Positions 1 through 8,866 are shown, counted from the first letter of the stretch. The stretch: 25,650 nt of DNA from CBIFWW01 sp966186435 (GCA_966186435.1 CBIFWW010000036.1:1-25650); one strand, 5' to 3'. Translations and numbers: made by a program. Notes: generated by a model not told the origin, from the letters alone.

Positions 1-47
<47 letters not shown>

Positions 48-119
48 AGGGGTATGTTAGTAAAAATATGAACCCTGACTTTGGGTTCTAATCCTTCCTG
101 GCTCAGAAGCCAAGGGAAA

Positions 120-140
120 GATGGTGGTGGGGGAAGGATT
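120..140 (-). repeat. Partial copy of the tRNA-Tyr 3' end in the tandem spacer
   Basis: Positions 120-140 are identical to 299-319, which hold the last 19 bases of tRNA-Tyr (3' T-arm strand, acceptor 3' strand and CCA) plus two downstream bases. No other part of the tRNA is present, so this is not a gene. E. coli tyrT is known to be followed by repeats carrying the terminal 19 bases of the tRNA (the rtT region). This spacer looks like a one-copy version. On the plus strand a 7-bp hairpin with a 3-nt loop (171-187) and a second one (210-228) lie between this copy and the upstream tRNA. Confidence 0.8.
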
Positions 141-300
141 ACTCGTCGCTGCGCTCCTCGCCCTCCGGGCCGTTGCCTTTGGCAACGTTCTCTCGCTCTC
201 GCTCGAGTCGAACCTTAGTCGAAGGTTCTCGTCCTTCCCCTGCACGAAGCAATATGGAAACTGAGAGTTTTATTTCGATTCGAGGAGTTTCAAAGAGTGA

Positions 301-385
<85 letters not shown>

Positions 386-467
386 AGGGGTCACAAAAAG
401 TAGTGAACAATTTCAATCGGCTAAACAGAAATTACCACTTATTGTGTAAAACACTTCCTTGCCGGAA

Positions 468-504
468 GCGGGGCGCATAATAACAAATGCTGCGCCCCTG
501 TAAA
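468..504 (-). promoter_or_regulatory. Stringent-type promoter of the tRNA-Tyr operon
   Basis: On the minus strand a -35 TTTACA (499-504) is separated by 16 bp from a -10 TATTAT (477-482), followed by a GC-rich discriminator GCGCCCCGC (468-476). That discriminator matches the remembered E. coli tyrT promoter and is the element that gives ppGpp/DksA sensitivity to stable-RNA promoters. The start point should fall near 468-470, giving about 84 nt of leader before the tRNA. The upstream DNA (505-580) is AT-rich and could hold Fis sites, but I could not place one confidently. Confidence 0.85.
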
Positions 505-580
505 GCATCTAATTAAGCAAAATGAATTGTTTGCGTGTTTTTTGCCCGTAACGCAGCAAAGCTACACAAATTATGCCCAA

Positions 581-1423
<843 letters not shown>

Positions 1424-1464
1424 TGCTGCGAATTCCGTTGGTGTGTTTGCAAGTTTTGCGGCCG

Positions 1465-1923
1465 TTACTGGCCACAACATTTTTTGAATTTTTTGCCCGA
1501 GCCGCAAGGGCAAGGGTCATTACGCCCGAATTCCGGACGTGTACCGTCAATATAATACCAACGGCCATCCTGTTTCAAAAACCGTGAACGTTCAATGATA
1601 GCGCCTGTTTTACCGGCTTCAGCAAATCGGGCCACAAAGCTCACCAAGCCTTCAGCCCCATCGGGATTGATTGTGGTATCGAATACCGTTAGTCCCAGCC
1701 ATTCAGTATTGGCGAAACCGGCGCGAATATCCTCAGCAAAACTGGCCGCCTGGCAATCTGGGTACCAGGTTTTAATCAAGTAATCGGCATCTTTTAAAAC
1801 AAAGGCGCTATAGCGCGAACGCATCAGTTTTTCCGGGGTCGGTGCAGGCAGCCCCTCACTTAAGTAAGGATGGCAACATAAGCTATACTCCGATCCACTG
1901 CCGCAAGGGCATAATGTCGACAC
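1465..1923 (-). CDS. ychJ: YchJ family protein with two SEC-C motifs
   Basis: A 152-residue protein homologous along its length to E. coli YchJ. Both ends carry a SEC-C zinc-binding motif: CPCGSG near residue 5 with Cys16-Cys17, and CPCGSG at 138-143 with Cys149-Cys150. Between them lies the YchJ domain with the run LIKTWYPD and the block IIERSRFLKQDGRWYYIDGT. The C-terminal motif resembles the SecA tail that binds zinc, SecB and ribosomes, but the function of YchJ is unknown. The start is a GTG at 1921-1923, preceded by AAGGAG at a 5-nt spacing. That gives MSTLCPCGSG, so the first zinc ligands sit directly at the N-terminus as in E. coli. It is probably the first gene of a ychJ-purU unit. 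Confidence 0.93.
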   Translation of the reverse strand: MSTLCPCGSGSEYSLCCHPYLSEGLPAPTPEKLMRSRYSAFVLKDADYLIKTWYPDCQAASFAEDIRAGFANTEWLGLTVFDTTINPDGAEGLVSFVARFAEAGKTGAIIERSRFLKQDGRWYYIDGTRPEFGRNDPCPCGSGKKFKKCCGQ

Positions 1924-2015
1924 GATAACTCCTTAATATAGACAACATGCGAGCCGCGTTATGGTAACCGAGGCGTAGTGGATTAGCCACGGCGTAAAAA
2001 AGAGAATCAATTGGG

Positions 2016-2491
2016 ATGAGAGATCTAAAAATTGGCCTTGCCCTTGGCGGCGGGTGAGCCAAAGGTGAGGCCCGCCTATGCCAGCAATCGTCTGCCGCTC
2101 TTTGAGCACTGGGGGCTGATTTCGTTATCGCCGTGGATTTGCAGCATGATACCCATCTGATGCAACAGAATTTGCTGACTGCCTCCCCGCAAGATGTGGT
2201 CAATCAAGCTGGCGTGGGCACCTTAGGGCCAAAATTAGCCGGATTAAAGCGCAAAATGCCCAATGGGTACCAACGGCGATGGAGATAATGGCGACATCGA
2301 TCCAGGTTCTGGAAAATAGACTGAAGTTAAATCCTATGGCAGAGGAGCCGCCTGATATATTGTTGCAACCCTGGCGCCCGCAAATCTCTACCCTGGATTT
2401 TTACCGGGTGAATGAAGCCATAGAATCAGGCAAACGTACGGTTGAAGCAAAAACGGCAGAATTGATGGCGCTGATTCCAGTTAAGGCGTAA
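2016..2491 (+). pseudogene. rssA: Decayed rssA (patatin-like protein) relic
   Basis: Four fragments of RssA lie in order but in shifting frames. MRDLKIGLALGGG (2016-2054) is followed at once by a TGA. AYASNRLPLFEHW (2074-2112) is in another frame. GADFVIAVDLQHD and what follows (2112-2288) ends in TAA. The C-terminal part runs from about 2270 to 2491 and includes MATSIQVLENRLKLNPMAEEPPDILLQP. E. coli RssA is about 301 residues. Here roughly 430 bp are missing, including the segment with the GxSxG nucleophile, so no enzyme can be made. The last fragment could look like a 70-aa ORF starting at 2279, but it is only the conserved tail. The intact neighbour rssB begins 93 bp downstream, the E. coli gene order. 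Confidence 0.93.
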
Positions 2492-2584
2492 ATCTCACTG
2501 CCTCTTAAAGGTTCAGCCAATTCTGACAGGCGTAGGGCGGGGTTCTATGCCACTATTTAAGCATTCGCAATTTGAGGAAATGAC

Positions 2585-3598
2585 ATGGTCCCGCCCCTGA
2601 ACGGAAAACAGATACTCATCGTCGAAGACGAGGCTGTTTTCCGCTCATTACTTGATACCTGGTTAACTTCACTGGGGGCGACCACGCTGTTGGCTGCGGA
2701 CGGTAGTGAGGCATTGGATCATATCCAAGCATCCACGCCAGACCTGATCATTTGCGATCTGAAAATGCCGCGCATGAGCGGCCTCGAACTGGTCGAACAG
2801 ATTCGCCTTCAAGGGGATCAAACCCCGGTTCTGGTTATCTCCGCCACCGAAAATATGTCTGACATTGCCAAAGCGCTACGCCTGGGCGTGCAGGATGTAT
2901 TACTCAAGCCCATACGTAATCTTGAGCGCTTACGTGAAACCGTGTACGCCTGCCTTTATCCGGCCATTTTTAACTCCCGGGTGGAAGAAGAGGAGCGTCT
3001 GTTCCAGGATTGGGATGCGTTGGCCAGCAATCCCGAAGCCGCGGTTAAATTATTAAAAGAGCTTCAGCCCCCCGTTCAGCAAGTTATCTCCCATTGCCGC
3101 ATCAATTACCGCCAGCTATTAGCTAGTGACCAACCGGGCCTGGTGTTCGATATTGCGCCACTGAGTGAAAATGACTTGGCATTTTATTGCCTGGATGTGA
3201 CACGGGCCGGTGAAAATGGGGTATTGGCTGCCTTATTATTACGGGCGCTGTTTAATGGTTTGCTACAAGAGCAGCTATCCCACCAAAACCAGCGTTTACC
3301 CGAGTTGGGTGCTCTGCTGCGGCGGGTAAATACTTTATTACGTCAGGCCAATCTTTCCGGCCAATTCCCACTGTTGGTCGGTTATTACCACAGCGCATTA
3401 AAAAATTTGATATTAGTTTCCGCCGGGTTAAACGCCACGCTTAATATCGGCGAACATCAAATTCAGTTAAGTAACGGTGTGCCTTTAGGCACGATGGGCA
3501 ATACTTACTTGAATCAGATTAGTCAACGCTGTGAATCCTGGCAGTGCCAGATATGGGGTACCGGCGGTCGATTACGGCTCATGTTGTCCGCAGAATGA
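2585..3598 (+). CDS. rssB: Response regulator RssB (SprE), RpoS-degradation adaptor
   Basis: RssB delivers the stationary-phase sigma factor RpoS to ClpXP and is itself blocked by Ira anti-adaptors. The 337-residue product matches E. coli RssB throughout. The N-terminal receiver domain (about 8-125) has the phosphoacceptor Asp58 in IICDLKMPRMSG, the acidic pair in IVEDE, Ser86 in VISATEN and Lys108 in LLKP. After the linker helix (NSRVEEEERLFQDWD) comes a degenerate PP2C-like effector domain ending in WGTGGRLRLMLSAE. The ATG at 2585 has GAGGA six bases upstream. Its usual partner rssA directly upstream is a relic, so RssB must be transcribed without an intact rssA. Confidence 0.97.
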   Translation: MVPPLNGKQILIVEDEAVFRSLLDTWLTSLGATTLLAADGSEALDHIQASTPDLIICDLKMPRMSGLELVEQIRLQGDQTPVLVISATENMSDIAKALRLGVQDVLLKPIRNLERLRETVYACLYPAIFNSRVEEEERLFQDWDALASNPEAAVKLLKELQPPVQQVISHCRINYRQLLASDQPGLVFDIAPLSENDLAFYCLDVTRAGENGVLAALLLRALFNGLLQEQLSHQNQRLPELGALLRRVNTLLRQANLSGQFPLLVGYYHSALKNLILVSAGLNATLNIGEHQIQLSNGVPLGTMGNTYLNQISQRCESWQCQIWGTGGRLRLMLSAE

Positions 3599-3730
3599 GC
3601 GATCGAGCAAGTGGTTAGGGGAATGATTTTCTTACCGCAAAGCGGCGGTGTTAATATCCCGTCAGTTTGCTCGTATTAGTCTTAAATTACCAATGCGGCG
3701 GGTATTCAGCCCAGGTTATCTATTTTGAAC

Positions 3731-3739
3731 TGATATACT
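3731..3739 (+). promoter_or_regulatory. Possible extended -10 promoter of galU
   Basis: TGATATACT carries a TGn extension followed by TATACT, one mismatch from TATAAT, about 55 bp before the galU start. No good -35 is seen at the expected distance, which is tolerated for extended -10 promoters. A second candidate, TATGAT a little downstream, lies 19 bp from TTGAAC, so the choice is uncertain. Confidence 0.4.
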
Positions 3740-3794
3740 CGGTCGCGTTTATGATTCGCAATATCTTAGTTTTAACAGTCCAGGAGAGTTTTAG

Positions 3795-4703
3795 ATGGCT
3801 GCAGTTAATTCAAAAGTTAGAAAGGCGGTGATTCCCGTTGCCGGGCTAGGTACGCGTATGCTGCCTGCGACCAAAGCGATTCCTAAAGAGATGCTGCCGC
3901 TGGTCGACAAACCGCTGATTCAGTTCGTGGTAAACGAATGTATCGCCGCTGGTATTACTGAAATCGTACTGGTGACCCACTCCTCCAAAAACTCTATCGA
4001 GAACCACTTTGATACCAGCTTCGAACTGGAAGCCATGCTGGAAAAACGCGTTAAACGCCAACTGCTGGAAGAAGTGCAGGCTATCTGCCCACCACACGTC
4101 ACAATCATGCAGGTGCGCCAGGGCCTGGCGAAAGGTCTGGGGCACGCCGTGCTGTGTGCTCACCCGGTAGTGGGTAATGAGCCGGTAGCGGTAATCCTGC
4201 CTGACGTTATCCTGGATGAGTTCGAATCAGACCTGTCCCGCGATAATCTGGCAGAAATGATTTCTCGCTTCGATGAAACCGGCCACAGTCAAATCATGGT
4301 TGAGCCAGTAGCCGATGTGACTGCCTATGGTGTGGTTGACTGCAAAGGTGCCGAGCTGAACGTCGGTGACAGTGCCCCTATGGTGGGTATCGTTGAGAAG
4401 CCTAAAGCCAGTGAAGCACCCTCTAACCTGGCAGTAGTTGGCCGTTACGTATTGAGCGCCGATATCTGGCCGCTGCTGTCCAAAACGCCTCCAGGTGCCG
4501 GTGATGAGATCCAGCTGACGGACTCCATTGCGATGCTGATGGGCAGTGAAACCGTTGAGGCTTACCATATGAAAGGCAAGAGCCACGACTGTGGTAACAA
4601 ACTGGGTTATATGCAAGCTTTCGTAGAATACGGTATTCGTCATAAAACCCTGGGTGCTGAATTTAAAACCTGGCTTGAAGAAAACGTCGGCAATAAGAAG
4701 TAA
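3795..4703 (+). CDS. galU: UTP-glucose-1-phosphate uridylyltransferase GalU
   Basis: GalU makes UDP-glucose from UTP and glucose-1-phosphate. UDP-glucose is the precursor of LPS core, capsule, trehalose and osmoregulated glucans. The 302-residue product matches E. coli GalU from end to end. It shows the nucleotidyltransferase signature GLGTRMLPATKAIPKEMLP (17-35), LPDVILDE, and the conserved VEKP near the sugar-phosphate site. The ATG at 3795 follows AGGAG with an 8-nt gap. It is the first gene of an apparent three-gene operon: ugd starts 21 bp after its stop. In E. coli galU stands alone, so linkage to UDP-glucose-consuming enzymes is a lineage feature. Confidence 0.98.
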   Translation: MAAVNSKVRKAVIPVAGLGTRMLPATKAIPKEMLPLVDKPLIQFVVNECIAAGITEIVLVTHSSKNSIENHFDTSFELEAMLEKRVKRQLLEEVQAICPPHVTIMQVRQGLAKGLGHAVLCAHPVVGNEPVAVILPDVILDEFESDLSRDNLAEMISRFDETGHSQIMVEPVADVTAYGVVDCKGAELNVGDSAPMVGIVEKPKASEAPSNLAVVGRYVLSADIWPLLSKTPPGAGDEIQLTDSIAMLMGSETVEAYHMKGKSHDCGNKLGYMQAFVEYGIRHKTLGAEFKTWLEENVGNKK

Positions 4704-4724
4704 TCCATCAATCAGGAATAAGTG

Positions 4725-6065
4725 ATGAAAGTAACCGTATTTGGTATTGGCTATGTTGGCCTGGTGCAAGCTGCTGTTCTGGCCGAAGTAGGCCATGACG
4801 TAATGTGCATCGATGTAGATGCTAACAAAGTTGAGAATCTGAAAAAGGGTATCATCCCTATTTTTGAGCCGGGCTTAACGCCACTGGTGAAGAAAAATTT
4901 TGAAGAAGGGCGCTTGCACTTCAGCACCGACGCCGAACAGGGTGTGGCCCATGGCGAAATGCAATTTATCGCCGTCGGTACACCGCCGGATGAAGATGGC
5001 TCTGCTGACCTGAAATATGTAACGGCCGTTGCCAAAACCATTGCCACTTATATGGAGAGCCATAAAGTGGTTCTGGACAAATCGACTGTGCCAGTCGGTA
5101 CTGCTGATAAAGTCCGCGCGGTAATGGAAGAAACCTTGAAATCCCGTGGTAAAGATATTTCCTTCGACGTGGTTTCTAACCCTGAATTCCTGAAGGAAGG
5201 GGCCGCGGTAGCGGACTGTATGCGCCCTGAGCGTATCGTAGTGGGGACCGATAACGAAGAGGTTATCGACTTGCTACGTGAGCTATATGAGCCATTCAAC
5301 CGCAACCACGACCGCATGATCCTGATGGATATTCGCAGTGCCGAGCTGACCAAATATGCCGCCAACTGTATGCTGGCGACTAAAATCAGCTTTATGAACG
5401 AAATGTCTAACCTGGCTGAACGTTTGGGCGCAGATATCGAAAAGGTACGCCAGGGGATCGGTTCCGATCCGCGCATTGGCTACAGTTTTATTTACCCAGG
5501 CTGTGGTTACGGCGGCTCTTGCTTCCCGAAAGACGTTCAGGCGTTGATTCGCACCGCAGAACAAATTGGTTTTGCGCCGCATATCCTTAAAGCGGTTGAA
5601 GACGTGAACAATGCGCAGAAATATAAGCTGCCGGGCTTTATTATGCGTCACTTCGGTGAAGATTTAACCGGGAAGACTTTTGCGCTTTGGGGCCTGTCCT
5701 TCAAACCTAATACTGATGATATGCGTGAGGCCTCTAGCCGCGTGCTGATGGAAGAACTCTGGAAACGGGGTGCTGCCGTTCAGGCATACGATCCAGAAGC
5801 TATGGAAGAAGCGCAGCGTATATATGGCCATCGTGAAGGGCTGAAGTTAATGGGTACTAAAGAATCTGCGCTGCAAAATGCGGATGCGCTAGTTATTTGT
5901 ACCGAATGGCAAAGCTTCCGTGCACCAGATTTTGATGTAATTAAAAAATCACTCAATCAAGCCGTGATTTTTGATGGTCGTAACCTGTATGATCCAGAAA
6001 GACTAAGCAACCGCGGCTTCATTTATTATGCAATTGGCCGGGGAGCATCCATTACAAAAGCATAA
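4725..6065 (+). CDS. ugd: UDP-glucose 6-dehydrogenase
   Basis: The enzyme oxidises UDP-glucose to UDP-glucuronate with two NAD+. The product is 446 residues, the longer UgdH/TuaD-like type rather than the 388-residue E. coli Ugd. The N-terminal Rossmann fold shows GIGYVG (7-12) with Asp30 ending the second strand. TVPVGT lies near 121-126 and the conserved Lys210 sits in AELTKYAAN. The catalytic Cys266 is in YGGSCFPKD, and the C-terminal UDP-binding domain includes LSFKPNTDDMREA. An in-frame GTG one codon earlier (4722) is possible, but AGGA at 4714-4717 is 7 nt from the ATG at 4725, which I prefer. The epimerase that uses its product follows 14 bp downstream. Confidence 0.95.
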   Translation: MKVTVFGIGYVGLVQAAVLAEVGHDVMCIDVDANKVENLKKGIIPIFEPGLTPLVKKNFEEGRLHFSTDAEQGVAHGEMQFIAVGTPPDEDGSADLKYVTAVAKTIATYMESHKVVLDKSTVPVGTADKVRAVMEETLKSRGKDISFDVVSNPEFLKEGAAVADCMRPERIVVGTDNEEVIDLLRELYEPFNRNHDRMILMDIRSAELTKYAANCMLATKISFMNEMSNLAERLGADIEKVRQGIGSDPRIGYSFIYPGCGYGGSCFPKDVQALIRTAEQIGFAPHILKAVEDVNNAQKYKLPGFIMRHFGEDLTGKTFALWGLSFKPNTDDMREASSRVLMEELWKRGAAVQAYDPEAMEEAQRIYGHREGLKLMGTKESALQNADALVICTEWQSFRAPDFDVIKKSLNQAVIFDGRNLYDPERLSNRGFIYYAIGRGASITKA

Positions 6066-6079
6066 CCGATGAGGTTTGT

Positions 6080-7084
6080 ATGAAATATCTGGTAACCGGC
6101 GCAGCTGGGTTTATTGGCTTCCACGTAAGTGAACGTCTACTGGCCGCCGGTCACCAGGTTATCGGTATCGATAACCTGAATGAATACTACGATGTAAATC
6201 TTAAACAGGCCCGTCTCGATTTATTATCTCCTTCCAGTGCCTTCAGCTTTTATAAAATGGATTTAGCCGATCGCGAAGCGATGGCGGCGTTGTTTGCACG
6301 TGAAAAATTTGACCGGGTGATCCACTTAGGTGCACAAGCCGGGGTGCGTTATTCCATCGACAACCCCCTTGCTTATGCAGATTCCAACCTGATAGGCCAT
6401 TTAAACGTGTTGGAAGGTTGCCGTCATAATAAAGTAGGGCATCTGTTGTATGCGTCATCCAGCTCGGTATATGGTTTAAATCGTAAGCTGCCGTTCTCTA
6501 CCGATGATTCGGTCGACCATCCTATTTCGCTGTATGCGGCCACTAAGAAAGCCAATGAGCTGATGTCCCATACCTATTCCCATTTATATGGGTTGCCGAC
6601 CACTGGCCTGCGATTCTTTACGGTATATGGCCCATGGGGCCGCCCGGATATGGCGCTGTTTAAATTCACTCGCGCTATTCTTGATGGCAAACCAATTGAT
6701 GTTTATAACTATGGCCAGATGCGCCGTGACTTTACCTATATCGATGATATTGCCGAAGCCATTGTGCGTTTACAGGATGTTATTCCACAAAAGAATGACA
6801 GCTGGACGGTTGAGCAGGGTACGCCAGCCACCAGTTCCGCGCCTTACCGGGTATATAACATTGGTAATAGTTCGCCCGTAACATTAATGGAATATATATA
6901 TGCGCTGGAGAAAGCGTTGGGTAAAGAGGCTGTTAAGAATATGATGCCAATGCAGGCTGGGGACGTTCTGGAAACTGCCGCAGATACCCAGGCTTTATAC
7001 GAGGCTATAAGTTATAAACCTTCTACAACCGTGGAGCAGGGGGTTATGCGATTTGTAAATTGGTATAAATCTTTTTACAAATAA
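6080..7084 (+). CDS. uge: UDP-glucuronate 4-epimerase (UDP-galacturonate forming)
   Basis: A 334-residue extended short-chain dehydrogenase/reductase. It has the NAD-binding glycine motif GAAGFIG (7-13), the serine strand ASSSSVYG (125-132) and the catalytic pair Tyr152/Lys156 in YAATK. The run IDNLNEYYDVNLKQARLDLL and the downstream MRRDFTYIDDI are typical of UDP-GlcA 4-epimerases and close to remembered Klebsiella Uge. It should interconvert UDP-GlcA and UDP-GalA. Coming third after galU and ugd, it completes a route from glucose-1-phosphate to UDP-GalA for LPS core or exopolysaccharide. GAGG five bases before the ATG is a good ribosome-binding site, and an intrinsic terminator follows. A UDP-glucose/galactose epimerase role is less likely given the sequence class and context. 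Confidence 0.88.
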   Translation: MKYLVTGAAGFIGFHVSERLLAAGHQVIGIDNLNEYYDVNLKQARLDLLSPSSAFSFYKMDLADREAMAALFAREKFDRVIHLGAQAGVRYSIDNPLAYADSNLIGHLNVLEGCRHNKVGHLLYASSSSVYGLNRKLPFSTDDSVDHPISLYAATKKANELMSHTYSHLYGLPTTGLRFFTVYGPWGRPDMALFKFTRAILDGKPIDVYNYGQMRRDFTYIDDIAEAIVRLQDVIPQKNDSWTVEQGTPATSSAPYRVYNIGNSSPVTLMEYIYALEKALGKEAVKNMMPMQAGDVLETAADTQALYEAISYKPSTTVEQGVMRFVNWYKSFYK

Positions 7085-7103
7085 GCGTAACTCGAAGGGG
7101 TAA

Positions 7104-7128
7104 AAAAAAGGGCTGATGGCCCTTTTTT
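7104..7128 (+). terminator. Intrinsic terminator of the galU-ugd-uge operon
   Basis: GGGC (7110-7113) and GCCC (7119-7122) form the core of a hairpin extended by A/T pairs, with a short loop and TTTTTTATT after it, 20 bp past the epimerase stop codon. Confidence 0.85.
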
Positions 7129-7177
7129 ATTGGCCTATTTCTCGTTGGCGCTAGCATTATCCTAAAAATAAACTAAA

Positions 7178-7201
7178 AAAAACCCGCCGAAGCGGGTTTT
7201 T
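7178..7201 (-). terminator. Intrinsic terminator of hns, probably bidirectional
   Basis: Arms AAAAACCCGC (7178-7187) and GCGGGTTTTT (7192-7201) pair perfectly around a 4-nt loop, 13 bp past the hns stop. Read on the minus strand it ends in a T tract. On the plus strand it gives a second stop for the upstream operon. Confidence 0.9.
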
Positions 7202-7214
7202 AAGAAACTAATAC

Positions 7215-7628
7215 TCATTCAGCAATCAGGAAATCGTCCAGGCCTTTGCCTTGTTCGTCGATAGCTTTCTTGATAATAGCTGGAGTGCGGCCCTGGCCAG
7301 TCCAGGTGCGCTGTTCGCCATTCTCATCAATGTAAGAGTATTTAGCCGGGCGTGCAGCACGCTTAGCTTTAGTACCGGTCTTAGCGCTGCTGATTGTGCT
7401 CAGCAGTTCATTAGGATCAATGCCATCAGCAATCAGCATTTCACGGTATTGTTGTAATTTGCGGGTACGTTCTTCAACTTCTGCAGCCGCAGCGTTATCT
7501 TCTTCACGACGCTCAGTAACAACAACTTCTAATTTTTCGAGCATTTCTTCGAGAGTTTCAAGAGAACATTCTCTGGCCTGTGCACGAAGGGTACGGATGT
7601 TGTTCAGAATTTTAAGTGCTTCGCTCAT
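7215..7628 (-). CDS. hns: Nucleoid-associated silencer H-NS
   Basis: H-NS oligomerises on AT-rich DNA and silences acquired and stress genes. The 137-residue product has the usual length. It has an N-terminal dimerisation and coiled-coil region (about 1-83, starting MSEALKILNNIRTLRAQAR), a basic linker (KTGTKAKRAARPAK) and the C-terminal DNA-binding domain with the AT-hook-like TWTGQGRTP, QGR being residues 112-114. The N-terminal half is highly conserved among Enterobacterales and the tail GKGLDDFLIAE is slightly divergent. It is divergent from tdk across a 521-bp AT-rich region. The StpA paralogue is less likely because of the hns/tdk/galU neighbourhood. Confidence 0.98.
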   Translation of the reverse strand: MSEALKILNNIRTLRAQARECSLETLEEMLEKLEVVVTERREEDNAAAAEVEERTRKLQQYREMLIADGIDPNELLSTISSAKTGTKAKRAARPAKYSYIDENGEQRTWTGQGRTPAIIKKAIDEQGKGLDDFLIAE

Positions 7629-8149
7629 TGTAGTGATCTCAAACTTATATTGGGGTGGTGTGTTAGGGTAATAATAGAGCGTTAATTTAAGTTCTGCAAT
7701 AGGGACGAATGTAATGAATTCAAAATTAGCGCCTTATTTTGTGAAATGTTGAAATTCCATTAGCTTAATTTTTGTTGAGCTAGCGCACATTGTATTGGGG
7801 CCAGGTCAATATTTACCACCCTGCGGCTGGCGAATCTACAGTGATTTAAACCCGCTATACAGCCGCTAAATAGCCTTAATGGATAAAATATCACCCTTAT
7901 GTATTACAGGCCTAATCGGTGAATTACTGAACCCAATAATAAAACACTCAGCCATTTAAATGTTAAATTTTACTGCGATGGCCAGGGTTGCTTCGGATGA
8001 AATCAGCCAAATTCCGAACTTTGAAATAATGTTAACAGTGTTGGAAAATGAGGCCGCTATCTCGACTGGCTTAACACCAGGATGCCAAAAACAGGCATTA
8101 TGATACAATTAGTCCTAATCTTTATATGAGGTATCCAGGGCGATAGCGA
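7629..8149. other. AT-rich divergent intergenic region, hns/tdk
   Basis: This 521-bp stretch holds the hns promoter at its left end. The rest is AT-rich with many short A and T runs, the composition expected for H-NS autoregulation. I see no protein-coding gene. A tdk promoter must lie near the right end, where TATGAT and TACAAT occur close together around 8099-8109, but no -35 at correct spacing could be assigned. Confidence 0.6.
7671..7699 (-). promoter_or_regulatory. sigma-70 promoter of hns
   Basis: On the minus strand a -35 TTGCAG (7694-7699) and a -10 TATTAT (7671-7676) are separated by exactly 17 bp, giving a transcript start about 35 nt before the hns ATG. A leader of this length agrees with what is known for E. 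coli hns. The sequence just before the start codon (ATAAGTTTGAGAT) also closely resembles E. coli. Confidence 0.78.
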
Positions 8150-8749
8150 ATGGCACAGCTTTATTTTTATTATTCGGCAATGAATGCAGGTAAATCAACG
8201 GCATTGCTGCAATCTTCTTACAATTATCACGAACGGGGTATGCGCACGCTGGTTTATACCGCGGAAATAGATGACCGTTTTGGCCCAGGCAAGGTAAGCT
8301 CGCGTATTGGGTTATCGTCCCCGGCTAAATTGTTTAATCCAGCAACCTCATTGCTGGATGAAATTTCCGAATTACATCGTCAGCAACCTATACATTGCGT
8401 TTTAGTTGACGAATGCCAGTTCCTCACTCGTGAACAGGTGTATGCGCTTTCTGAAGTCGTGGACGAGCTGGATATTCCGGTGCTGTGCTACGGCCTGAGA
8501 ACCGATTTCCGTGGGGAATTATTTGGTGGTAGCCAATATCTGTTGGCGTTGGCAGATAAGCTGGTTGAACTTAAAACTATCTGCTTCTGCGGGCGTAAAG
8601 CCAGCATGGTGTTGCGTCTCGATCAAACCGGCCGCCCTTATAGCGATGGTGAACAAGTGGTGATTGGCGGTAATGAACGCTATGTCTCTGTGTGCCGTAA
8701 ACACTATAAGCAGGCGTTGAAAGAAGGGGCGCTACCTCAGCGTAGTTAA
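8150..8749 (+). CDS. tdk: Thymidine kinase, type II
   Basis: Tdk phosphorylates thymidine and deoxyuridine in the pyrimidine salvage pathway. The 199-residue product has the P-loop SAMNAGKS (9-16), the Walker B/catalytic segment VLVDECQF with Asp87 and Glu88, and a lasso-domain zinc site formed by Cys145, Cys147, Cys182 and His185. The segment RYVSVCRKHY holds the last two zinc ligands. Its length is near that of E. coli Tdk (205). It is followed by a strong intrinsic terminator and faces adhE, the usual enterobacterial order. Confidence 0.97.
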   Translation: MAQLYFYYSAMNAGKSTALLQSSYNYHERGMRTLVYTAEIDDRFGPGKVSSRIGLSSPAKLFNPATSLLDEISELHRQQPIHCVLVDECQFLTREQVYALSEVVDELDIPVLCYGLRTDFRGELFGGSQYLLALADKLVELKTICFCGRKASMVLRLDQTGRPYSDGEQVVIGGNERYVSVCRKHYKQALKEGALPQRS

Positions 8750-8808
8750 GATTTTCCAGGCGCGTGTAGCGCCGCTGAGACAGCCAAAGAAGCATCGCAA
8801 TTAACGCT

Positions 8809-8843
8809 GGCATTCGGGGGTTCCCCGGATGCCATTTTTTTTT
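8809..8843 (+). terminator. Intrinsic terminator of tdk
   Basis: GGCATTCGGGG (8809-8819) pairs with CCCCGGATGCC (8823-8833) in an 11-bp stem with one G-T pair and a 3-nt loop. An A and nine T residues (8835-8843) follow directly. It is a textbook terminator 59 bp past the tdk stop. Confidence 0.9.
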
Positions 8844-8866
8844 GCCTGCTTCACAGAATAACAGGC

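Noticed and set aside
521..536. PUR-box-like sequence AATGAATTGTTTGCGT beyond the 3' end of purU
   Set aside because: One half matches ACGCAAAC but the other matches only three of eight positions. It lies downstream of purU, where a repressor site would have no obvious role.
1424..1513. N-terminal extension of PurU by 30 residues
   Set aside because: It would overlap the end of ychJ in another frame, has no counterpart in E. coli PurU, and the ATG at 1421-1423 gives the conserved N-terminus.
2279..2491. A 70-residue hypothetical protein
   Set aside because: It is the conserved C-terminal tail of RssA in a broken gene and has no ribosome-binding site.
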